From Burkholderia pyrrocinia (GTDB lineage Bacteria > Pseudomonadota > Gammaproteobacteria > Burkholderiales > Burkholderiaceae), in the NCBI RefSeq assembly GCF_003330765.1, contig NZ_CP024902.1, positions 1,860,001 through 1,924,000 of the forward strand: a stretch of 64,000 nt of DNA, read 5' to 3'. This document shows, one piece after another, positions 53,123 through 59,968 of this stretch. The notes under the pieces are model-generated. The model had not been told where the DNA came from. It saw only the letters and a list, made by a program, of their open reading frames with translations, and did no database searches. Both the position numbers and the translations under genes were made by a program. Each line of letters starts with the position of its first letter. Position 1 is the first letter of the stretch.

Positions 53123-53368
53123 ATGTCGCGAAACACATCCGTTTCCCTGGGCGACCGCTTTGCCGAATTCGTCGACGCTCAAGTGCAATCGGGGCGCTAT
53201 GGCTCCGCAAGCGACGTCGTGCACGCCGGTTTGCGACTCCTCGAGTCACACGAAACGCAAATGCGTGCGTTGCAGGAAGCGTTGAAGGCCGGTGAGGCAT
53301 CAGGGGTGCCCAAGCCGTTCGACAGCGAGGCCTTCCTGGCCCGCATGCGGGCAACGCATGGCGGTTAA
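53123..53368 (+). CDS. parD: ParD-type antitoxin (ribbon-helix-helix)
   Basis: 81 aa. N-terminal ribbon-helix-helix MSRNTSVSLGDRFAEFVDAQ followed by GRYGSASDVVHAGLRLLE is the classic ParD/CopG pattern. The C-terminal ~40 aa (ALKAGEASGVPKPFDSEAFL) is the toxin-binding tail. CGGAGG precedes ATG 53123. The toxin frame begins 11 nt before the antitoxin stop, the normal layout, but the toxin gene is frameshifted. The antitoxin thus stands intact without an evident functional cognate toxin, though it may bind related toxins elsewhere in the genome. Confidence 0.88.
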   Translation: MSRNTSVSLGDRFAEFVDAQVQSGRYGSASDVVHAGLRLLESHETQMRALQEALKAGEASGVPKPFDSEAFLARMRATHGG

Positions 53369-53653
53369 AGGCAAACAGCTTCAGCTGAGTTTGCCGAACT
53401 CGATCTCGAAGACACTTGGCGCTATACCGTCGAGCATGGGTCGCTCGAGCAGGCAGACCACTACCACCGCGATCTGATTGGGACCATGGAAGCGTTGGCG
53501 CACGGCAAAAAGGCGGGTCGGATTTGCATTGTTCGGGATGGGTATTTCCGGTATGCCGTTGGTGCTCACGTCGTGTTCTATCGCGAAACGGACGACACGA
53601 TCGATGTGATTCGGGTCCTGCATCAGCGGATGGATATCGAACGACATCTGTAG
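53358..53653 (+). pseudogene. parE: ParE toxin gene disrupted by a frameshift
   Basis: ATG 53358 starts MAVKGKQLQLS, a normal ParE N-terminus, then runs out of frame and stops at 53477. From about 53390 a different frame continues FAELDLEDTWRYTVEHGSLE and VGAHVVFYRETDDTIDVIRV, ending in HQRMDIERHL at a TAG (53651-53653). This is the typical ParE core and C-terminus. That frame has no start codon upstream, because ParD's stop precedes it. The two frames differ by a net one-base loss (or four) near the AGTTTGCC at 53388-53395. I see no standard slippery site, so it is probably an inactivated toxin. A sequencing error is the main alternative. Confidence 0.75.
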
Positions 53654-53744
53654 CCGCGCACGTCGAGCGGCGCGATTGTCGCAAAGCGGCCCACCAACCC
53701 GGTATGCCTTGTGCCGCCGTGATCCGAGCGCGGCATCGATCAAT

Positions 53745-55049
53745 CTAGAATGCTTCCCCGCTGAACAACGCCGCGACCGCATCCGGATTCGACGGCCAGT
53801 ACATGTGCATGTACGTCGCGACGATCGCGCCGCTGCGATAGACGGCTTCGCCGCTGCCCGGCGCGCCGTCGGGGCGCGCGGCGCTCGCGACCGGTTCGAG
53901 CGGCGTCGCGAGCCGCGAGTAGTGGAACGTATGACCGCGCATCGGCCCGGTGCGCGTCTCGAACTGCTGCATGCCGAGCGCCGCGAACCGGCGCTGCATC
54001 GTCGCATGGCCCGGCAGCAGGCCGAGCATCGGCGTCATTGCGCCGTCGACGTCCGTCAACGACTCGCAGAGATACACCATCCCTCCGCATTCCGCGACGA
54101 TCGGCCGGCCGGCGTCGGCGTGCGCGCGAATCGTCCGTGCGGTTGCGGCATTCGCCGCGAGCATCGCCGCATGCAGCTCCGGATAGCCGCCCGGCAGGAA
54201 CAGCGCGTCGCAATCGTCGGGCACGCCCTCGTCGGCGAGCGGCGAGAAGAACCGCAACTGCGCGCCGAGCGCGTCGAGCAGCGCGAGATTCGCGGGATAG
54301 ATGAACGAGAACGCCGCATCGCGCGCCACCGCGATCCGCTTGCCGGCGAGCGCGCGCGGCAGCGGGGCGGCGGCTTCTGGCTCGGCGAACGAGACCGCTG
54401 GCGGCAGTTCCGCGAGTGCTGTTCCAGCAAGCACGTCGGCCGCGCGATCGAGCCGTGCATCGAGATCGTCGATGTCGTTCGGCTGGTGCAGGCCGAGGTG
54501 CCGCTCCGGCAGCGCGATGCTCGCATCGGCCGGCACATGCCCGAGCCAGCGCAGGTCGTCGGGCAGCGCCTGCCGCAGCAATTCCGCGTGCCGTTCGGAG
54601 CCGACGCGGTTCGCCAGCACGCCGTGAAACGGCAGCCCCGGCCGGAACCGCGCGAGCCCGAACGCGATCGCCGCGAACGTCTGCGCCATCGCCTTCGCGG
54701 AAATCACCGCGACGATCGGCACGCCGAACGCGGCGGCGAGATCGGCACTGCTCGGCGTGCCGTCGAACAGCCCCATCACGCCTTCGATCAGGATCAGGTC
54801 CGCCTCGCGCGCGGCATCGGCCAGCAGCGCGCGGCAGCCGGCCTCGCCGACCATCCCGAGGTCGAGCGCATGCACGGGCGCGCCGCTCGCGCGTTCGAGC
54901 AGCATCGGATCGAGAAAATCGGGCCCGGTCTTGAACACCCGCACACGGCGGCCGAGCCGGCGGTGCAGCCGCGCGAGGCCGGCCGTCACCGACGTCTTGC
55001 CCTGGCCCGACGCGGGCGCGCTGACGAACAGCGCGGGGCAGGCCGGCAC
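53745..55049 (-). CDS. cobB: CobB, hydrogenobyrinic acid a,c-diamide synthase
   Basis: 434 aa. N-terminal P-loop ALFVSAPASGQGKTSVTAGL, then the amidotransferase C-terminal half with a class I glutaminase Cys in DALFLPGGYPELH and GRPIVAECGGMVYL, and a terminal GHTFHYSR. It amidates the a and c side chains of (hydrogeno)byrinic acid using glutamine and ATP. The start is a GTG at 55049 immediately after the cobO stop (2-nt gap), with a GGAG in the end of cobO. The gene is last in a minus-strand cob operon headed by a cobalamin riboswitch. Confidence 0.92.
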   Translation of the reverse strand: MPACPALFVSAPASGQGKTSVTAGLARLHRRLGRRVRVFKTGPDFLDPMLLERASGAPVHALDLGMVGEAGCRALLADAAREADLILIEGVMGLFDGTPSSADLAAAFGVPIVAVISAKAMAQTFAAIAFGLARFRPGLPFHGVLANRVGSERHAELLRQALPDDLRWLGHVPADASIALPERHLGLHQPNDIDDLDARLDRAADVLAGTALAELPPAVSFAEPEAAAPLPRALAGKRIAVARDAAFSFIYPANLALLDALGAQLRFFSPLADEGVPDDCDALFLPGGYPELHAAMLAANAATARTIRAHADAGRPIVAECGGMVYLCESLTDVDGAMTPMLGLLPGHATMQRRFAALGMQQFETRTGPMRGHTFHYSRLATPLEPVASAARPDGAPGSGEAVYRSGAIVATYMHMYWPSNPDAVAALFSGEAF

Positions 55050-55051
55050 GG

Positions 55052-55654
55052 TCAGAACTCCACGCCGCGCTGCGCCTTCACGCCTTGCTCCTTGTACGGA
55101 TGCTTGACGAGCCGCATTTCGGTGACGAGATCGGCCGCGTCGATCAGCGCATCGGGCGCATGCCGCCCGGTCACGACGACATGCACCGGGTCCGGACGCG
55201 CGACGAGCGTCGCGAGCACTTCGTCGAGCGGCAGGTATTCGTACTTCAGCACGGTGTTCAGCTCGTCGAGGATCACCATCCGGTAGTCGCCGCTTTCGAT
55301 CATCCGGCGCGCCTCGTCCCAGCCCTTGCGCGCGGTCGCGATGTCGGCGTCGCGGTTCTGCGTGTTCCACGTATAGCCGTCGCCCATCGTCACGAAGTCG
55401 CATTCCGCGACCGCGCCGAGGAAGTCGCGCTCGGACGTGTGCAGCGCACCCTTGATGAACTGCACGACACCCAGCCGCATGCCGTGGCCGAGCACGCGCA
55501 CGGCCATGCCGAATGCGGCTGTGCTCTTGCCCTTGCCGTTGCCGGTGTGGACGATCAGCAGGCCCTTTTCGTGGGTGGCGGCGGCCTGCTTCTTCTCGTG
55601 GCCGGCGCGGCGGCGTTCGGCCATCCGCTGATGGGATTCGGAGTCGGTCTTCAT
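55052..55654 (-). CDS. cobO: CobO, cob(I)yrinic acid a,c-diamide adenosyltransferase
   Basis: 200 aa, BtuR/CobO/CobA_CobO family. The P-loop LLIVHTGNGKGKSTAAFG (~residue 34) and the downstream GDGYTWNTQNRDADI and VILDELNTVLKYEYLP segments are the family's ATP- and corrinoid-binding parts. It adds the 5'-deoxyadenosyl group to cobalt. The short charged N-terminus (MKTDSESHQRMAERRRAGHE) is usual. ACAGGA precedes ATG 55654. It is 34 nt downstream of cobE and 2 nt before cobB, so clearly operonic. Confidence 0.94.
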   Translation of the reverse strand: MKTDSESHQRMAERRRAGHEKKQAAATHEKGLLIVHTGNGKGKSTAAFGMAVRVLGHGMRLGVVQFIKGALHTSERDFLGAVAECDFVTMGDGYTWNTQNRDADIATARKGWDEARRMIESGDYRMVILDELNTVLKYEYLPLDEVLATLVARPDPVHVVVTGRHAPDALIDAADLVTEMRLVKHPYKEQGVKAQRGVEF

Positions 55655-55688
55655 CGGGAATCGTCCTGTCGAAAGCGAAACAAAGGGT

Positions 55689-56063
55689 TCAGAGCGGGCC
55701 GGCGAGTGCGACCGTCACGCCGTCCCGGATGGATTTGGGGCCCAGCAGCCGGCCGTGCGGCGCCGCGAGCTGCGCGCACGGCTCGGCCACGCCCGCGACG
55801 CCGTAGCGCGCGAGCGCGGCGTCCGACGGGCCGCTCGCGGCCAGTTCGGGACGGCTCGCGAGCCGCGCCGCGTCGAACGCGACGAGCCGCCAGCCGCGTC
55901 GCGCGCACAGCGTACGCAGCGCGCGGGCACGCGCCTTGTCGGCGAGCGTTGCGACGATCGCCGGTTCGGCGAACGGGTAAAGCGCCAGCGCCGCGCGAAT
56001 CGCGGCATCGAGTTGCGCGGCCGTGACGCTTGCGCGGAAACCGACGCCGAGCGCGACGCGCAT
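55689..56063 (-). CDS. cobE: CobE-like cobalamin biosynthesis protein (CbiG C-terminal domain)
   Basis: 124 aa. Begins MRVALGVGFRASVTAAQLDA and continues through ATLADKARARALRTLCARRG to SGPSDAALARYGVAGVAEPC, the pattern of the CbiG C-terminal/CobE family. Members are small and needed in the aerobic pathway, with a role linked to early corrinoid ring steps; the precise reaction is unclear. ATG 56063 overlaps the cobA stop by one base (TGATG). Its position between cobA and cobO supports the assignment. Confidence 0.85.
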   Translation of the reverse strand: MRVALGVGFRASVTAAQLDAAIRAALALYPFAEPAIVATLADKARARALRTLCARRGWRLVAFDAARLASRPELAASGPSDAALARYGVAGVAEPCAQLAAPHGRLLGPKSIRDGVTVALAGPL

Positions 56064-56812
56064 CACGCACCGCCGCCGAGCGCCGCCCGCACCGCCGGAT
56101 CGTCGGCAAGCGCCGCGACGCGGCCGATCACGACGATCGCCGGCGAACCGATGCCGGTCGCGCCGACGCGTTCGACGAGGGTATCGAGCGTCGCGAGCAC
56201 GTGCCGCTGCCCGGGGCGCGTGGCATTCTCGATCGCCGCGCACGGCGTATCGCCGGGCAGGCCACCGTCACGCAGCGCCGCCGCAATCGTATCGAGCCGG
56301 CGGATGCCCATATAGATCACGATCGTCAGGCGCGTCGCCGCAAGCGCGCGCCAGTCGGGTTCGTCGGCGCCCGCGCCGTGGCCGGTGACGAAGATCACGC
56401 CCTGCGCGTCGCCGCGCTGCGTGACCGGAATGCCGAGCGCGGCCGGCGCGGCGATGCCCGCCGTGATGCCGTTCACGACCTCGACCGGAAAGCCCGCCGC
56501 GCCGAGCGCGGCCAGTTCCTCGCCGCCGCGGCCGAACACGAACGGATCGCCGCCCTTGAGCCGCGCGACGCTGCGGCCCGCGCGCAGGTGCGCGAGCATC
56601 GCGGCGACGATCGCTTCCTGCGGCGTGGAGGCATGACCGCCGCGCTTGCCGACATGCTCGATCTGCGCGTCGGCGCGCGCATGACGCAGCACGTCGGGGT
56701 TCACGAGATCGTCGACGAGCAGCACGTCCGCCGCGCCGATCGCGCGTACGGCCCGGAGCGTCAGCAGGTCGGCGTCGCCGGGGCCGGCGCCGATGAGCCA
56801 CGCGCGGCTCAT
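56063..56812 (-). CDS. cobA: CobA, uroporphyrinogen-III C-methyltransferase
   Basis: 249 aa, SUMT family. N-terminal signature WLIGAGPGDADLLTLRAVRA, then LLVDDLVNPDVLRHARADAQ, RLKGGDPFVFGRGGEEL and GIPVTQRGDAQGVIFVTGHG, all in family positions. It uses S-adenosylmethionine to make precorrin-2, the entry to corrinoids. The ATG at 56812 (MSRAWLIGAG) is taken; upstream in-frame codons run into the riboswitch leader. It is the first gene of the minus-strand cob operon, 186 nt after the aptamer, so control by cobalamin is direct. Confidence 0.94.
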   Translation of the reverse strand: MSRAWLIGAGPGDADLLTLRAVRAIGAADVLLVDDLVNPDVLRHARADAQIEHVGKRGGHASTPQEAIVAAMLAHLRAGRSVARLKGGDPFVFGRGGEELAALGAAGFPVEVVNGITAGIAAPAALGIPVTQRGDAQGVIFVTGHGAGADEPDWRALAATRLTIVIYMGIRRLDTIAAALRDGGLPGDTPCAAIENATRPGQRHVLATLDTLVERVGATGIGSPAIVVIGRVAALADDPAVRAALGGGA

Positions 56813-56989
56813 CGCGCGCGGCACGGCACGCACCGTGTCGAAACAGTGGAACAGGGAAGGCGGGCGGCACATCGGCGGCCGGCGGGCAGGCAAGGCATGA
56901 CGGATCGGGCGAAGCCCGCGCGAACGCGAGCGGAATACGCACCCCATCCGTCCCCCGCGGATCGGGCGTTCGGCGAGCGTCGGGCTCGC

Positions 56990-57180
56990 CCCTTGCGTCG
57001 GCCGGTATCCGGGCTGGCCGCTTGCCAGGCCGCGGCCTTCCCGCCCGGCTGAAGGGCAGTGGCATCGTGGGCGGCATGGGCGCGTGCGCGGGGAAGCGCG
57101 TCGCGCGGGCGGCGTACCGTTGCGGGGACAGCACAGGCCGGGCGGTCGTCCGCCTCCTGTTTCCCGTTTAACTGCATGCG
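56990..57180 (-). promoter_or_regulatory. Cobalamin riboswitch upstream of cobA
   Basis: Minus-strand core elements in order: GCAGTTAAACGGGAAACAGG (5' end near 57175), GCCTGTGCTGTCCCCGCAACGGTA, CCACTGCCC..., GGGCGGGAAGGC, and the closing CAGCCCGGATACCGGCC near 57015-56998. These match the cobalamin aptamer including the B12-box region. It precedes cobA by 186 nt. A weak -10-like TATCGT at 57220-57215 could be its promoter. High vitamin B12 is expected to repress the operon. Confidence 0.92.
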
Positions 57181-57384
57181 CGGAATGCGCATGCGAGCAC
57201 CGAACGCGGCGCATACGATAGCACAGCGGTCCGCCCGCGCGAACCCGCTGCGCCGATGCCGGAAGCGGCCTCCGACATGGTGCGGCAGCCATGCAAAACG
57301 CCGTTCGGCGGCTCACGCCGCCTTGACGCTCCCGCCACCGGCGCCTACACTCGCACGCGTTTTGGTGCTCGCGCGCGCCCTTCC
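57181..57384 (+). promoter_or_regulatory. Divergent promoter region between two cobalamin riboswitches
   Basis: The 200-nt space has no gene. On the plus strand TTGACG (57323-57328), 17 nt, TACACT (57346-57351) forms a strong promoter starting about 35-40 nt before the plus-strand aptamer. On the minus strand only a weak -10-like TATCGT (57220-57215) was found. Confidence 0.75.
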
Positions 57385-57600
57385 GGCGCGCGCAGTTAAA
57401 CGGGAAACAGGGAGCCTGCCTGCGTCGCAGTCGAGCCAGCCTGTGCTGCCCCCGCAACGGTAAGCGAACGCATCGTGCCCGCCGCGATGCAGCGCCGCTT
57501 CGCCGCATGCCGCGCGCATGCGGACGACCGCCACTGGATGCCCTGCGCATCCGGGAAGGCGAAGCGGCGTGTTCGTCAGCCCGGATACCGGCCTAAACGT
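57385..57600 (+). promoter_or_regulatory. Cobalamin riboswitch upstream of the Ni/Co transporter gene
   Basis: Plus-strand core elements: GCAGTTAAACGGGAAACAG (57393-57410), GCCTGTGCTGCCCCCGCAACGG, GTAAGCG, CCACTGGATGCCC, TCCGGGAAGGCGAAGCGGC and the closing CAGCCCGGATACCGGCC (57578-57593). The pattern fits the cobalamin aptamer. It is followed by a 200-nt leader with a strong hairpin at 57711-57730 before the transporter gene. Its first conserved block is nearly identical to that of the oppositely oriented riboswitch. Confidence 0.93.
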
Positions 57601-57710
57601 TGGGGTTCAGCGCCGCGGGGAGGCGGCGCATCGTCCACGGCCGCAGCGTGCCCGACACCCGAGCGTCTCCCGATTCCCGTCGTCCGACCGCCTGCGCGAG
57701 TGCGCATGAT

Positions 57711-57730
57711 CCGGCCCGATGACGGGCCGG
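57711..57730 (+). terminator. Hairpin in the riboswitch leader, possible expression platform
   Basis: Perfect 8-bp stem CCGGCCCG / CGGGCCGG with the tetraloop ATGA, 68 nt before the transporter ATG. No U-tract follows, so it may work by blocking translation or by Rho-linked pausing, rather than as an intrinsic terminator. Confidence 0.4.
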
Positions 57731-57798
57731 AGCGCGCAGGGCCGCGCAGCGACGGCCGTGTTGGCATTCTGCATGTCGACCGTTCGCAAAGGAGCGTC

Positions 57799-58857
57799 AT
57801 GCTCGATTCGCTGTTTCGCCTGTTCAACGACAGCTCATCCGGGCTGCGCGGCAAGATCGTCGCAATCTATGTGCTGCTGATCGTCTTCAACGCAGGCGCG
57901 TGGGTCTGGGTGTTCGCCGCCTTCCATGGCCAGCCGGTGCTGCTCGGAACCGCGCTGCTCGCGTACGTATTCGGCCTGCGCCACGCGGTCGACGCCGACC
58001 ACATCGCGGCGATCGATAACGTCACGCGCAAGCTGATGCAGGAAGGCCGCAGCCCGCTCGGCGCGGGCCTGTTCTTCTCGCTCGGCCATTCGACGGTGGT
58101 GATCGTGATGTCGGTCGTGGTTGCGCTGACGGCGGCGTCGATCGCAGGCTTCGACGGCTTGCGCGCGATCGGCGGGACGATCAGCACCTGCGTGTCGGCG
58201 TTTTTCCTGCTGCTGCTCGCGGCCGCGAACCTGATGATTTTGATCTCCGTATGCCGGACGTTCCGCGCGGTGAAGCGTGGAGAGCCGCTCGTAGAAGAGG
58301 ATCTCCATCTGCTGATGAACAAGCGCGGCGTGTTTGCGCGCATTTTCCGGCCGTTGTTCCGGCTCGTGTCGCGCAGCTGGCACCTGTATCCGATCGGTTT
58401 CCTGTTCGGGATCGGCTTCGACACCGCGACCGAGATCGCGCTGTTCGGCATCTCGGCAACGCAGGTGCAGGGCGGGATGTCGTTCTGGTCGGTGATGGCG
58501 CTGCCCGCGCTGTTCACCGCCGGCATGACGCTCGTCGACACGACCGACGGCATCCTGATGATGGGTGCGTACCGCTGGGCGTACGTGCGGCCGATCCGCA
58601 AGCTCTACTACAACATCACGATCACGTTCGTCTCCGTGCTGGTCGCCGCGCTGATCGGCGGCATCGAGGTGCTTGCGCTCATCGCCGACAAGCTGTCGCT
58701 GCAAGGCCCCGTCTGGGATTTCGCATCGATGGCGGCCGCGCATTTCGGCATGCTCGGCTACATCGTGATCGGGCTGTTCGTCGCGAGCTGGCTCGTGTCG
58801 GCCGTGATCTACCGCGTGAAGCGCTACGACGAAATCGACGTGACCATCTCCGTCTGA
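57799..58857 (+). CDS. NiCoT-family nickel/cobalt permease
   Basis: 352 aa, HoxN/NixA/HupN family. The signature in TM2, RHAVDADHIAAIDNVTR, is intact, as are LGHSTVVIVM in the next helix and LFGIGFDTATEIALFG in the later one; His and Asp residues there bind Ni2+ or Co2+. About eight membrane spans. Riboswitch control and the following cobW and cobN genes strongly suggest cobalt uptake for corrin synthesis. AAAGGAG at 57788-57794 sets ATG 57799. The downstream gene starts 25 nt later. Confidence 0.92.
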   Translation: MLDSLFRLFNDSSSGLRGKIVAIYVLLIVFNAGAWVWVFAAFHGQPVLLGTALLAYVFGLRHAVDADHIAAIDNVTRKLMQEGRSPLGAGLFFSLGHSTVVIVMSVVVALTAASIAGFDGLRAIGGTISTCVSAFFLLLLAAANLMILISVCRTFRAVKRGEPLVEEDLHLLMNKRGVFARIFRPLFRLVSRSWHLYPIGFLFGIGFDTATEIALFGISATQVQGGMSFWSVMALPALFTAGMTLVDTTDGILMMGAYRWAYVRPIRKLYYNITITFVSVLVAALIGGIEVLALIADKLSLQGPVWDFASMAAAHFGMLGYIVIGLFVASWLVSAVIYRVKRYDEIDVTISV

Positions 58858-58882
58858 TTCCTTTTCCGACACAGGACCTACC

Positions 58883-59962
58883 ATGACCCTACGCAAGCTT
58901 CCCGTCACGATCGTCACGGGCTTTCTCGGCAGTGGCAAGACGACACTGATGCGCCACATCCTGCAGCACGCCGAAGGCCGCCGCATCGCGGTGATCGTCA
59001 ACGAATTCGGCGAGCTCGGCATCGACGGCGAAATCCTCAAGGGTTGCGGCATCGGCTGCGACGACGCGCAGGCCGAAGCGTCGGGCCAGCTTTACGAGCT
59101 CGCGAACGGCTGCCTGTGCTGCACCGTGCAGGAAGAGTTCTATCCGGTGATGGAGGCGCTCGTCGAGCGGCGCGCGGACATCGACCACGTGCTGATCGAA
59201 ACGTCGGGGCTCGCGCTGCCGAAGCCGCTCGTGCAGGCGTTCAACTGGCCGACGATCCGCAACAGCTTCACGGTCGACGCGGTCGTGACCATCGTCGACG
59301 GGCCGGCCGCCGCGAGCGGCCAGTTCGCGGAAAACCCGCAGGCCGTCGACGCGCAGCGCCGCGCCGATCCGAACCTCGACCACGAATCGCCGCTGCACGA
59401 ACTGTTCGCCGATCAATTGTCGTCCGCCGATCTCGTGATCGTGAACAAGGCCGATCTCGTCGGCGACGCGCAGTTCGCGCAGATCGAAACCGCGATCCGC
59501 GACGAGATTCCGCCGCAGGTGAAGATCGTGCGCGCGACGCGCGGCGAACTCGATCTCGCGATGCTGCTCGGCCTTGAATCCGCGTCGGAAGAAACGATTC
59601 ACCTGCGTCACGACCATCATGGCTCGGCCGACGACGGCGATCACGATCACCATCACGACGATTTCGACTCGGTGGTCGTGTCGGGCGACGCGGGCACGCG
59701 CGAAGCGACGATCGCCGCGCTGCAGCGCGTCGTCGAGACGCATACGATCTACCGCGCGAAAGGCTTCGCGGCGCTGTCCGGCACGCCGATGCGGCTCGTG
59801 ATCCAGGGCGTCGGCCGCCGCTTCGACAGCTATTTCGACCGCCGCTGGCAGGACGGCGAAACGCGCGCAAGCCGCTTCGTGCTGATCGGCGAGGATCTCG
59901 ACGCGGCCGCACTGCAGCGTGCGTTCGACGCCGCGTGCGCGGCCGAACGGCAACCGGCGTAA
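58883..59962 (+). CDS. cobW: CobW, P-loop GTPase metallochaperone
   Basis: 359 aa, COG0523/G3E family. Walker A TGFLGSGKTTLMRHI near the N-terminus, the metal-binding CxCC in ELANGCLCCTVQEEFYP (~residue 76), NKADLVG (G4), and a His-rich stretch (HDHHGSADDGDHDHHHDDFD ~255). The C-terminal domain is DUF1636/CobW-C-like (IYRAKGFAALSGTPMRLVIQ). In cobalamin loci this protein delivers Co2+ to the chelatase. The start at 58883 is followed by LPVTIVTGFLG. It is 25 nt after the transporter and 6 nt before cobN. Confidence 0.95.
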   Translation: MTLRKLPVTIVTGFLGSGKTTLMRHILQHAEGRRIAVIVNEFGELGIDGEILKGCGIGCDDAQAEASGQLYELANGCLCCTVQEEFYPVMEALVERRADIDHVLIETSGLALPKPLVQAFNWPTIRNSFTVDAVVTIVDGPAAASGQFAENPQAVDAQRRADPNLDHESPLHELFADQLSSADLVIVNKADLVGDAQFAQIETAIRDEIPPQVKIVRATRGELDLAMLLGLESASEETIHLRHDHHGSADDGDHDHHHDDFDSVVVSGDAGTREATIAALQRVVETHTIYRAKGFAALSGTPMRLVIQGVGRRFDSYFDRRWQDGETRASRFVLIGEDLDAAALQRAFDAACAAERQPA

Positions 59963-59968
59963 CGCGCG

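Noticed and set aside
53388..53395. Programmed -1 frameshift to make a full ParE
   Set aside because: The bases around AGTTTGCC do not form an X-XXY-YYZ slippery heptamer, and no clear downstream stimulatory stem was seen; mutation is the simpler reading.
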